Positions 54,527-63,118 of a stretch of DNA of 64,000 nt are shown here, in pieces; the stretch's first letter is position 1; each line of letters opens with the position of its first letter. Source of the stretch: an uncultured Parabacteroides sp. (GTDB lineage Bacteria; Bacteroidota; Bacteroidia; Bacteroidales; Tannerellaceae); assembly GCA_949289155.1 (NCBI GenBank), contig CASEMX010000008.1, forward strand, positions 1 through 64,000, read 5' to 3'. The notes under the pieces were generated by a model. The model had not been told where the DNA came from. It made no database searches and saw only the letters and a program-made list of their open reading frames with translations. Position numbers and translations under genes: made by a program.

Positions 54527-54950
54527 CTCCGTACCCATACGGAGAGGCGTGTAACCGGTCACATAATAAAATTTTTTAATTAATACGCGCGCCATGTGAC
54601 CGGTGCAACGTCTGCGTACGAATACGCGGCGCATGTAACCGGTGCAAAGCCGGCGTATTAATACGCGGAGCCCGTGCACACGTGAAAACGCCGGCGTATT
54701 AATACGCAGAGCCATGTAACCGGTGCAAACCTCCGGCGTATTAATACGCGGAGCCATGTAACCGGTGCAACACCTCTGCGTATTAATACGCGCGCCATGT
54801 AACCGGTCGCATGGCTCTCCGTATTAGTACAGAGACGCGTGTAACCGGTCACACGGCTCTCCGTATTAGTACGGAGACGCATGTAACCGGTCACATGGTT
54901 CTCCGTATTAGTACAGCGACGTATGTAACCGGTCACATACAGTTCAGAAA
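54527..54950. repeat. 42-bp double-hairpin tandem array
   Basis: About nine units of 39-42 bp; the last three begin at 54817, 54859 and 54901, exactly 42 bp apart. A unit is an 18-nt hairpin (CTCCGTA, loop TTAG, TACGGAG), a 3-nt linker, an 18-nt dyad around AACCGGTC and a 3-nt linker. The dyad flanks change in pairs: CGTGT/ACACG, CATGT/ACATG, TATGT/ACATA. Earlier units use GCGTATTAATACGC in place of the first hairpin. It lies between convergent genes and fills the whole 432-bp gap. Confidence 0.9.
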
Positions 54951-54955
54951 ACAGA

Positions 54956-57850
54956 TTACCAGCTTACCTTGATAAATTTATTCTCCCAAGCCCGGAAATC
55001 CGGTGACGCATTCGGAATCGCATCGCCCACCACGTCGCAGACCGTTACTTGGCGGATATGCACTTTGTCGGACGAAACGGCAAACTGTGCCGGCTTGCCG
55101 CCGATTTCGCGCAACTGCATCAGCACCGCATTTTCGCCCTCGACCGGTTTCATATTCACCAAGAGCACATTTTCCGGTTCGATTTTCAAGATAGACGCCG
55201 GTTGCAACCGGGATGCGCCGTTGCCGGCAGGAAGAACGCGGGTCAGGAACGGAATGCGGTTGCCCCACGCAAACTTCGTCGCGTAATCGAGACTGTTGTC
55301 TGCCGACGAGGTGATGAAATAGCTCCACTCCAGTGCGCCCATCTGGTCGGCATTGAAATTGGTCACCCAATAATTGTTCATCGGCCATGAATACATGTTC
55401 GTACTCTGCGGGACAGCCCCTGCCTGATAACGCCCGGTGTTGATAGCGCCGAATTGCATCAGCGGGATTTCCTGACTGCCCATGACCACCTGCGATTCGG
55501 CATTCCGAGCGGTAGCAAAGTTCTGCACCGTGTACCAATCGTTCGACGAGCCCGGAATCTGGTCTACGCCCGCTTCGATATTGCCGCCCGGAACATCCAG
55601 ATGGATTTTGCCCTCTTCTACCTGATACGGGAAAGAAATATAGATAGCTTCCGGGTCGGTCACTGCCTTCTTACGGAGCCAATAGCTGACCTCGATTTTC
55701 TTTTCTACATTATAGATATGGTACTCGATGATTAAGTTATTCGGCTCGCGGCCAGCCACGGTCTCTGCCCGGAAGCGGTAAATGTCATAGATAGCCCCCT
55801 TCTCATACCGGTCGAACTGCATTTTCTCCGGACGCCGGCGTAAGAACTGCGGCGCCTTGTATTGTTCCATCGGATGCCGGCTGTCGATAATCTCGTAGAT
55901 AAACTCGCCCATTTCCCATTCGGCATCCGGCGTAAGCAGATTCGTGCCCAGCTCCTTATCGAAGAGTTGGCGGATAGTTCCCTTCTGCGGATTGAAATCA
56001 ATGGCATACCATGCGTTTTCGACGCGCGTTTGTTCCAATGTTGAAGCCGTTTGCGTGGCGGGTCTCGGTTCCTCTTTCACGTGGATGTAATATTGGGCAT
56101 ACCCCAAAGCCGGGACATCCTTTACATACAGGTTCCAATACGTACCATCCGAACGGCTTTCGCCGGCTTGCGCAGGGATAACGTTCCCGGCTGCGTCTAC
56201 GATTTCAAACGCTTTCTCTTTCGGGAGAATCTGATGGTCAATGTAGACGCGGGCGATGCCGCTGTAAGTCCAGTTCAACGTATTGAATACCGCCACGGAA
56301 GGAACCGTTGCTTTCGGTACGAATTGTTGCAGGATACCCATCGTAACCTCGCCCAATAATCCGGTATGGCGGTAAGCCTCCCATGCGTAGGATTGCTTTA
56401 ACGAGCGCTGTTCCCACGTCTCCAGCCCATACGGGTCGCGGACGCTTTCGCTATATCCGAAGGTATGCTCATCATAAAACAGGAGCGCGTTGTTTACCTC
56501 ATCGATTTTCCGGTTGATGTCAGCCGGCAATTGTGCGCCTAAGAGCTTGGCAAATGACAATCCGGCTTGGTCGGCAATGATATTGGAATGTGTTACACGT
56601 GAAACAGCCGCCTCCCGGGCGCCGGATGCGAAACCGTCGGTCCACCAGTCCGGCCATGCTCCGCGAATCGTCTCTATTTTGCCGGCATACTCTTTTTCTA
56701 CGGTTTTGATAAATTCCGTAGCTACGGCAGTGCGCAGTTTCGGCCATTCATATTTCTCATTCCAACGTTTCACCATTTCGCAGCTCTTGGTCGATGGAGG
56801 AGCATTGTCGGTGAAGTAGCCGGAATGCTGCGCTGCGCAGATATCGTAGGGATAGTTTTTCGCTTCCAACTGGCCTAAATATTCCAATACGCGAGTCTCG
56901 AACGTTTCGAAATCATCCGTATGAACGCCGAAGAAGTTTCCCTGATTGTAATGTTCCGCGCGATAGGCAAGCACCTTCTTCCCGGAGGGTGATTGCCACC
57001 AGAATACGGTCGGTTTGTCGAAGCAGATGAGTGCCCGGTGTCCGTGCGTTCCCATATTGACATATTTGATTCCTGCATCAGCAAAATACTCACTGAAACA
57101 CCAGCCGATACCGTTGACATCATCCTGCATGGCTAATTCAGCCCGCATGCCCTCTTCGCGGAACTGCTTAATCGGAAAGAGCGAGGATGCCAGCGTCTGT
57201 TCGTCGGGCAGTTCGTCGAAATTAAGATACATGGCAGCTAATTCGATGCGCCCCTCTTTCACGCGCTGTTTAAGGCGTTCGATTTGCTCTGCCGGACGGT
57301 TCTTCAGATATTCGCTTACAGCCCACGATATTTCGCAAGTCCACCGGAACTTGGCATTCTCCGGATAATCGTCCGTAGCATCACAATAATCCAGTGCATA
57401 ATCGATATACCGAAGATGTTCGGCAAGGATTTCCATTTGCGAGCGAGTATATCCTATGTCGGTATGCGTGTGTTGCACAAGATTCATTTGCCAATGGCGT
57501 GTCGGAGCGATGGTAATTTCTTTTTTAGCTAATACCTTTTTCCCTTGTTCAACGGTCAGTGGCAAGCGGGTGGAGGCAGTTACTTCCGGTATCTCGAAGT
57601 AATATTTGTTGTCGCCTTCTATTAGCTTTACTCGTTGCGTTTGTTCGCCTAACCGGAGTTGCGCAGAGGCTGTTTTCCCTTCGTGCGGAATGGTAATCCA
57701 TACCCGTTGCATAGGTCCTTTGTCGGATTTATAGACTGCCGGATAGATGGTCGCCTTGACTTCGGGCAACCCTCCGCCGGAACTATTCTGCGCTGATAAT
57801 GCCGATGAAATCAGCAGCGCGCCCGTAAGTAGTAAGTTTTTTAGTTTCAT
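54956..57850 (-). CDS. Exported GH38 alpha-mannosidase
   Basis: 964 residues. Signal peptide (to about SALSAQ), an N-terminal beta domain, then the GH38 catalytic domain with the zinc-binding H127-T-H129-T-D131 (QHTHTDIGYT) and the nucleophile region MQDDVNG (D243/D244), and long C-terminal beta domains. It hydrolyses alpha-mannosides. It is last in the manA-ROK-GH92-GH38 operon, 31 bp after GH92. The substrate, host N-glycan or mannan, is inference. Confidence 0.9.
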   Translation of the reverse strand: MKLKNLLLTGALLISSALSAQNSSGGGLPEVKATIYPAVYKSDKGPMQRVWITIPHEGKTASAQLRLGEQTQRVKLIEGDNKYYFEIPEVTASTRLPLTVEQGKKVLAKKEITIAPTRHWQMNLVQHTHTDIGYTRSQMEILAEHLRYIDYALDYCDATDDYPENAKFRWTCEISWAVSEYLKNRPAEQIERLKQRVKEGRIELAAMYLNFDELPDEQTLASSLFPIKQFREEGMRAELAMQDDVNGIGWCFSEYFADAGIKYVNMGTHGHRALICFDKPTVFWWQSPSGKKVLAYRAEHYNQGNFFGVHTDDFETFETRVLEYLGQLEAKNYPYDICAAQHSGYFTDNAPPSTKSCEMVKRWNEKYEWPKLRTAVATEFIKTVEKEYAGKIETIRGAWPDWWTDGFASGAREAAVSRVTHSNIIADQAGLSFAKLLGAQLPADINRKIDEVNNALLFYDEHTFGYSESVRDPYGLETWEQRSLKQSYAWEAYRHTGLLGEVTMGILQQFVPKATVPSVAVFNTLNWTYSGIARVYIDHQILPKEKAFEIVDAAGNVIPAQAGESRSDGTYWNLYVKDVPALGYAQYYIHVKEEPRPATQTASTLEQTRVENAWYAIDFNPQKGTIRQLFDKELGTNLLTPDAEWEMGEFIYEIIDSRHPMEQYKAPQFLRRRPEKMQFDRYEKGAIYDIYRFRAETVAGREPNNLIIEYHIYNVEKKIEVSYWLRKKAVTDPEAIYISFPYQVEEGKIHLDVPGGNIEAGVDQIPGSSNDWYTVQNFATARNAESQVVMGSQEIPLMQFGAINTGRYQAGAVPQSTNMYSWPMNNYWVTNFNADQMGALEWSYFITSSADNSLDYATKFAWGNRIPFLTRVLPAGNGASRLQPASILKIEPENVLLVNMKPVEGENAVLMQLREIGGKPAQFAVSSDKVHIRQVTVCDVVGDAIPNASPDFRAWENKFIKVSW

Positions 57851-57881
57851 AGGAATTGTGTTTAGTGTTTATGTATCGAAT

Positions 57882-60224
57882 TTATTCTCCCATCTCGACA
57901 GTCAAAGTCCCGCCTTGCGTTATGGCAGAGATAGGCAGATGAATGCCATCTATTGGTTTGCCATTGAGTAAGTAGCGTTGTGCATAATGCGCCGTGTCGT
58001 TCGTGCCTGTCGTAGTAATGGTGAAAGTCTCTCCTTTGTAATACTTAGGGTTAAGATGTATCGTGATTTTGTCGAAGAGCGGTGCACCCAAACTGAACGA
58101 TGGATTCGCATCTGCCAGTCCTTTTACATCGAATAATCCCATAGATGAAAGAACATACCATGCCCCTAATTGCCCTTGATCTTCATCCTGTCCGTAACCA
58201 TAACCATGTATGCCGTCAGTTCCGTAGAACTCATTGAGGATGGCACGTACCCATTTTTGGGTTAAGCGCGGCTGTCCGGCTTCGTTGAACAACCATGAAA
58301 TATGTAAGCAGGGTTGGTTGCCTTGATTATATAGAGTTTGTAAACCGGCAAAGGCATCTATGTTCGTTCCTCCGCTGAACAGATTCTTTTGCGATACGGT
58401 GAATATACTATCTAAACGTGCAGTAAAGGTTTCTGTTCCGACATGCTCTACTAATGAAGGCACATCGTGCGGTACATAAAATGTGTATTGCCAAGCATTA
58501 CCTTCCTGAAATCCACGCCATACCTGCAATGGATCGAAGTTATCGATAAACTGTCCATTCGCTTTCTTTGGACGAATGAAGTTCATTTCTTTATCATAAA
58601 GGCGCTCCCATCCTTTCGAAAGGTCGATGAGCTGCTCATAATGTTGCGTATCGCCTAATGCATTTGCCCATTGAGCTACAGCCCAAGAACTGAAAGAATA
58701 CTCCAATGTATGCGATGCCGAGAACATAAATGCTTCGTCGGGACCAGCTCCTTCTTCCAAGTGCGGTACGTAGCCGTACTTTACAAATAAGTCCGTATCT
58801 ACCTTCCCTGCCCCCAATGGTCTATTTTCCCCATCCAATTCATTTTTCAAACAGGCTTCGTAAGCCAATTTTGTATCGAAATCTCGTATGCCACATTGAT
58901 AAGCACCGGCAATTACGATGGGTAATTGATTTGTTCCAACACCAGATACAAATCGGCTATTGGCTATACCGTCAGCTAACCATCCGGCATCTTTATATAT
59001 TTGCAAATGGCTACTGATATAATCGGACAGATATTCCGGATAGGCTAATGTCCATACTTGCGAAAGATTCCATTGTCCGCCCCATATAGCATCGGTATTG
59101 TACATATTATGTAGTGGCTTTCCATCTTCCATAGGCAATTGTCCTATACTACCGTCATGACGAGGATAAGCACCATTCACATCATTAGCCAATCCTCTGC
59201 CTAAGAGCGCGTGATACAATCCAGTGTAGAATTTTACCTTATCTTCCTTTTTGCTTCCCTCTATGCGGATGCGACTCAAATATTTTTCCCATGTTTGAGC
59301 AGATTGCATCATTGCATCATCAAAGGATAAATCGGAGGCTTCTGTCTCTAAGTTTAGTCGAGCGTTCTCAATAGAAGTATAGGACAAGCCGACTTTGGCT
59401 GTTATTGGTGTATCTTCTTCCAAATTATAAGTAAGATAAACGCCAACACCTATGCCTTTGGCTTCACGTATGCTCGGCTCTTGTTTGTTTTGATGAAATA
59501 TTCCGAAGGTATCAGGCTTCCGATCGACAATGGCAGAAAAATAAAGTGGTACGTTACTCCCTGCTTGATACTTTTTGACATACTCAGGCTCTGTGATAAC
59601 CCATCCTTCAATGCGTCCCTCTTCCGTGTAGCAAGCAAAGGCATCTTTGACAGCTCCGCTTTCCCCTTGTCGATTTCCTATGTCAAATAAGATATGGTTG
59701 TTTTCTCCCTTTGGAAAAGAGAAACGTTGGAAGGCTACACGAGGAGTTGCTGTTACTTCCGCTTTGATTCCATAATCGTCAAGGATAACAGAATAATATC
59801 CCGGATGAACTACTTCGTTCTTTCGGTCAAAAGCTGAGCGATAACCCTGTTTTATGCTATCTGTCGGCAATCCGGGATGGGTAATTAGTTTGCCATTGGT
59901 TGGCATCAGTACGATTCCTCCCACTTGGAATTCATGTAGGCAAGGGAACCCTTCGATACTATTATCTCGATAGTCATAGCCGGTGGCTTCCCATCCGGAC
60001 TTATTTCCTAAACTTCCGTTGGTGGATGGACCGGGCTTGGCAAGTCCGAAAGGCATGGCTCCTGGTGCAAAGTGAAACCATCGGCAATGTGCAGTGCCAA
60101 TCCGCGGTTCGACATATTGTGATAAATTTTCGTCGGACGTTTTATCTGCAAGATTCTGCATAGAGCAAGAGGAGAGCGAAATAAAAGCCGTCAAAGCTGC
60201 TATTAATAATGTTTGTTGTTTCAT
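57882..60224 (-). CDS. GH92 alpha-mannosidase lipoprotein
   Basis: 780 residues. Lipoprotein signal (SLSSC). The GH92 two-domain fold shows the N-terminal YVEPRIGTAH and GWEATGYDYRD and the C-terminal GYGQDEDQGQLGAWYV, including catalytic acids. These calcium-dependent exo-alpha-mannosidases (often alpha-1,2) are abundant in gut Bacteroidetes that degrade high-mannose N-glycans. It lies 25 bp after the ROK kinase. Confidence 0.95.
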   Translation of the reverse strand: MKQQTLLIAALTAFISLSSCSMQNLADKTSDENLSQYVEPRIGTAHCRWFHFAPGAMPFGLAKPGPSTNGSLGNKSGWEATGYDYRDNSIEGFPCLHEFQVGGIVLMPTNGKLITHPGLPTDSIKQGYRSAFDRKNEVVHPGYYSVILDDYGIKAEVTATPRVAFQRFSFPKGENNHILFDIGNRQGESGAVKDAFACYTEEGRIEGWVITEPEYVKKYQAGSNVPLYFSAIVDRKPDTFGIFHQNKQEPSIREAKGIGVGVYLTYNLEEDTPITAKVGLSYTSIENARLNLETEASDLSFDDAMMQSAQTWEKYLSRIRIEGSKKEDKVKFYTGLYHALLGRGLANDVNGAYPRHDGSIGQLPMEDGKPLHNMYNTDAIWGGQWNLSQVWTLAYPEYLSDYISSHLQIYKDAGWLADGIANSRFVSGVGTNQLPIVIAGAYQCGIRDFDTKLAYEACLKNELDGENRPLGAGKVDTDLFVKYGYVPHLEEGAGPDEAFMFSASHTLEYSFSSWAVAQWANALGDTQHYEQLIDLSKGWERLYDKEMNFIRPKKANGQFIDNFDPLQVWRGFQEGNAWQYTFYVPHDVPSLVEHVGTETFTARLDSIFTVSQKNLFSGGTNIDAFAGLQTLYNQGNQPCLHISWLFNEAGQPRLTQKWVRAILNEFYGTDGIHGYGYGQDEDQGQLGAWYVLSSMGLFDVKGLADANPSFSLGAPLFDKITIHLNPKYYKGETFTITTTGTNDTAHYAQRYLLNGKPIDGIHLPISAITQGGTLTVEMGE

Positions 60225-60249
60225 ATGGCTTTTTTGATGTTATGTTTGT

Positions 60250-61281
60250 TTAGTGATTTATCCGTTTCAGGGCAAAATAATAGGCTCCAGCCGCAATTGC
60301 CCGGCTTGCACCTAAATGAGAAAGCGCTATGATAGTACGTGGATTATTGCTATGTAAGAATTCCTCCCGTTCTATTGCTTCTTCCCAATTGTATATTTCT
60401 CTTTGTAAGCGTAGGAAATGAGTTCCGTTGGCCATTCCCGTTTCTCCTTTGAGTTCGTTCATCAGTGCAGGCAGGATATATTTGGCGGCTCCTGCAACTC
60501 CACCGCCAATGACGACTATACCATCTATCAGCAGTAGGGCAGAGGCGAGAACCTGTCCTGCTACTTTCCCTAATTCAGAGAATGCCGCTATGGCTGCTTC
60601 ATTATCTCCTTGCCGAGAATTTTCTGCTATTTCGAATATCTCTTTAGGAGAGTAAAGAGTTGAATCTCCGGATAGCTGGGCATATATCCGTTGGATGCCT
60701 CGTATGCTGACACTTTCTTCGGCAATCCATTCAGGATGGCATATATTGGGTTGACACCACAAGCTATTGGCAAGTTGGTTGTCTCCGATTAGCAATTTGC
60801 CATTGATAACTATACCGCCGCCAAATCCAGTGCCTAATGTCACACCTATAAGGTTCTTATATCGCTTGGGATTGCCTGCATTTTGCAATTGTAGGTTAAT
60901 CTCAGGAAGTATTCCGGCTAAAGCCTCTCCATACGCAAATAGATTCCCATCATTATTGATAAATACAGGAATACCGAAATATTCCTCTAAATAGGGACCT
61001 AACGGGACACCTCCACGAAAAGCTGGGAAGTTCGGCAAATCACCTATAATTCCTGCTTCATAGTCTGCCGGTCCGGGAAAGGCAAAACTAATAGCCGCCG
61101 GAGTTTCTGTCAGTGAAGCCCTGATTTGCTCGAATCCTGAGCGTAAAGTAGCCAAACATGTGGAAAGATCGTCTGTTATGGAAGGCAGAACGATTGGACG
61201 AATGATTTCTTTCCCTCCTTGAATAGCAGAAAAGACCAAATTCGTTCCACCGGCATCTAATGTCATTACAATATCTTTCAT
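60250..61281 (-). CDS. ROK-family sugar kinase (probable mannokinase/glucokinase)
   Basis: 343 residues from ATG 61281. ATP-binding DAGGTNLVF, sugar-site NDGNLFAYGE and GVTLGTGFGGGIVING mark a ROK kinase. The usual cysteine-rich zinc motif is only partly present (WCQPNICHPEW). Its ATG overlaps the manA stop (ATGA), so the two are coupled, which favours mannose as substrate by inference; glucose or fructose remain possible. Confidence 0.88.
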   Translation of the reverse strand: MKDIVMTLDAGGTNLVFSAIQGGKEIIRPIVLPSITDDLSTCLATLRSGFEQIRASLTETPAAISFAFPGPADYEAGIIGDLPNFPAFRGGVPLGPYLEEYFGIPVFINNDGNLFAYGEALAGILPEINLQLQNAGNPKRYKNLIGVTLGTGFGGGIVINGKLLIGDNQLANSLWCQPNICHPEWIAEESVSIRGIQRIYAQLSGDSTLYSPKEIFEIAENSRQGDNEAAIAAFSELGKVAGQVLASALLLIDGIVVIGGGVAGAAKYILPALMNELKGETGMANGTHFLRLQREIYNWEEAIEREEFLHSNNPRTIIALSHLGASRAIAAGAYYFALKRINH

Positions 61282-63020
61282 TGTCGGAAACGGATATAGG
61301 CTTTGATGGTTCCACATTCTTTTCCTGCAGATGTCCCATAAGGACGTATAGTATATTCATTTATGGCTGCCGGGATAATAAAAGTTTCGGCATAATGTAC
61401 AATGAATGGTTCGAAAGCATCGGTTGGGCTTTCTACAATAGCCTCTTCTCCTTCTATTAAATTTAGAACTTGTACGCCCCCATTTGTATGATGGGTTACA
61501 GGAGCGGTAAACCAATGGCGGCGTGTTTCGATAAATTCATTTTCGTGTAGTCCGGTCCGTTCTTCACGCCAACCATCACCTTGGGCAATGGGAATGATTT
61601 GATTGACTAATTGATTGCGTACCAGTTCAGTCTGGCGTTCCCATTGAATAACATGTGAACCATGTCGAATGTTAATAGGACGAGGCAGCCCATCTAATCC
61701 TAAGCGTCCCCAATCGTAAAGTTTAAAGGTAAAGATACTGGGGGTAGCACTGATTTCAAGAACCATTGCGCCGGCTCCGGAGCAGTGTATTGTTCCATTG
61801 GGAATCAAGAAATGGTCATGTTTCTTTGCCGGCCAACGATTAACATACTTTTCCACATCGAAAGCCCCTCCGGTCTCTTGGGTTTGATTGAGTGCGGCTA
61901 TCATTTCATTGGGTTGGATGCCTGTTTTCAGTCCGAGAAAGACAGTTGCCCCTTCTTCTGCATCCAGAAGATAATAGCTTTCATCCTGTGTATAATAGAT
62001 ACCGAACGTATCACGGATATATTGTGTGGTAGGATGTACCTGAAGGCTCAGGTTGCCTCCTCCGATGGTGTCGAGGAAGTCGAACCGTATCGGGAAATCT
62101 TGTCCGAAGCGCGATTCTACCGGTGCGCCTAACAGTTCCCGTGTCTTATAGAATACCAAGTTGTTCGCAGGCATCTCAAACAATGTACCTTCTACGCGGA
62201 GATACAGGCTGTTTTCTTCTGGTACACAATCGAAGCACCAACCATAATTGCTCTGTTCCGGATTGAGACCGCAAACTGATTTCATCCATTGTCCACCCCA
62301 TGGAGCCGGATCAAAGAACGGTACGACACGAAAAGGTTTATGGGCGATTTTATCTAATCCCTTTCGTAATACCGCGCCGGTTATCATTTTGGGTTGATGG
62401 CGGAGGGTCGTATCCAACCAATAATCAGCTTTAGGCAATAATGTTTTCTTTAGGTTATCACAGACAATCCAATCGACAAAATAGCCTCGTTTGTAGTGAT
62501 AGGAAGCCCCTTCCTCTTTATTTTCTACGCCTAAACCATTAATCTCATGACGTCGCGAACGAAGTTGTATTTCCCAACGCGGCATATCTGCATAGACATA
62601 TATATTTGCGTCGGGAGCGACAAGAGTGGCTCCGTGCCCGTACACAATCGTTGTTCCAGATGTTGCTTTTACCTTCCTTTGAATATCATTTAACTTATCT
62701 GAATCCAGAAAGTCCTGATAAGAAAAATGGGCTCGATATCCGAAAAGCCGGTCATCGGTTACATACGGATAGGTCATAGTAGCGATTTCAGCGTTCGATT
62801 TGAAAACCGTCTGCGTATCCAACCATAAGTCGGGCTGTAGTTTTTGCAATTCCTCTTTTAATTCTTCATGATAAACACCTTGATAGCACTCTATTACGAT
62901 CACGATTCTCTTCCGATTACCGATAGCTTTTTTTAATTCGCTACGGATATCGGTCCAGTCTTTCCATAACTTTCCATCTATATCGGTTGCTGGAAATTTG
63001 TCATAATTGCATTCCCTCAT
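61278..63020 (-). CDS. manA: Mannose-6-phosphate isomerase fused to an N-terminal domain
   Basis: 580 residues, while class I ManA is usually 300-400. Residues about 1-205 resemble a P-loop-kinase-like domain (RKRIVIVIECYQGVYHEEL) in which the Walker A glycines/lysine are absent, so it is probably not an active kinase. Residues about 215-580 are the type I isomerase, with the zinc-site segments GGGNLSLQVHP and HFLIPNGTIHCSG. It interconverts mannose-6-P and fructose-6-P. First gene of the mannoside operon, divergent from araC. Confidence 0.85.
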   Translation of the reverse strand: MRECNYDKFPATDIDGKLWKDWTDIRSELKKAIGNRKRIVIVIECYQGVYHEELKEELQKLQPDLWLDTQTVFKSNAEIATMTYPYVTDDRLFGYRAHFSYQDFLDSDKLNDIQRKVKATSGTTIVYGHGATLVAPDANIYVYADMPRWEIQLRSRRHEINGLGVENKEEGASYHYKRGYFVDWIVCDNLKKTLLPKADYWLDTTLRHQPKMITGAVLRKGLDKIAHKPFRVVPFFDPAPWGGQWMKSVCGLNPEQSNYGWCFDCVPEENSLYLRVEGTLFEMPANNLVFYKTRELLGAPVESRFGQDFPIRFDFLDTIGGGNLSLQVHPTTQYIRDTFGIYYTQDESYYLLDAEEGATVFLGLKTGIQPNEMIAALNQTQETGGAFDVEKYVNRWPAKKHDHFLIPNGTIHCSGAGAMVLEISATPSIFTFKLYDWGRLGLDGLPRPINIRHGSHVIQWERQTELVRNQLVNQIIPIAQGDGWREERTGLHENEFIETRRHWFTAPVTHHTNGGVQVLNLIEGEEAIVESPTDAFEPFIVHYAETFIIPAAINEYTIRPYGTSAGKECGTIKAYIRFRQ

Positions 63021-63042
63021 TGTCGTTATCTTTTATTTTCTG

Positions 63043-63050
63043 CAAAAGTA
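63043..63050 (-). promoter_or_regulatory. -7 box of the mannoside operon
   Basis: Minus-strand TACTTTTG (63050-63043), 23 bp before the manA ATG. It lies only 25 bp from the oppositely directed araC -7 box, so an activator bound between could serve both. No -33 TTG is seen, consistent with activator dependence. Confidence 0.55.
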
Positions 63051-63074
63051 TTTCCTTTCTTGAAAATTGAACTG

Positions 63075-63082
63075 TACCTTTG
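63075..63082 (+). promoter_or_regulatory. -7 box of the araC gene
   Basis: TACCTTTG, 37 bp before the ATG at 63119; no clear -33 match. Confidence 0.5.
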
Positions 63083-63118
63083 TTTTGATTTACTTGTACT
63101 ATCTTATTATTTCTTCGA

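Noticed and set aside
54658..54936. Minus-strand repeat protein
   Set aside because: It is a translation of the double-hairpin array only.
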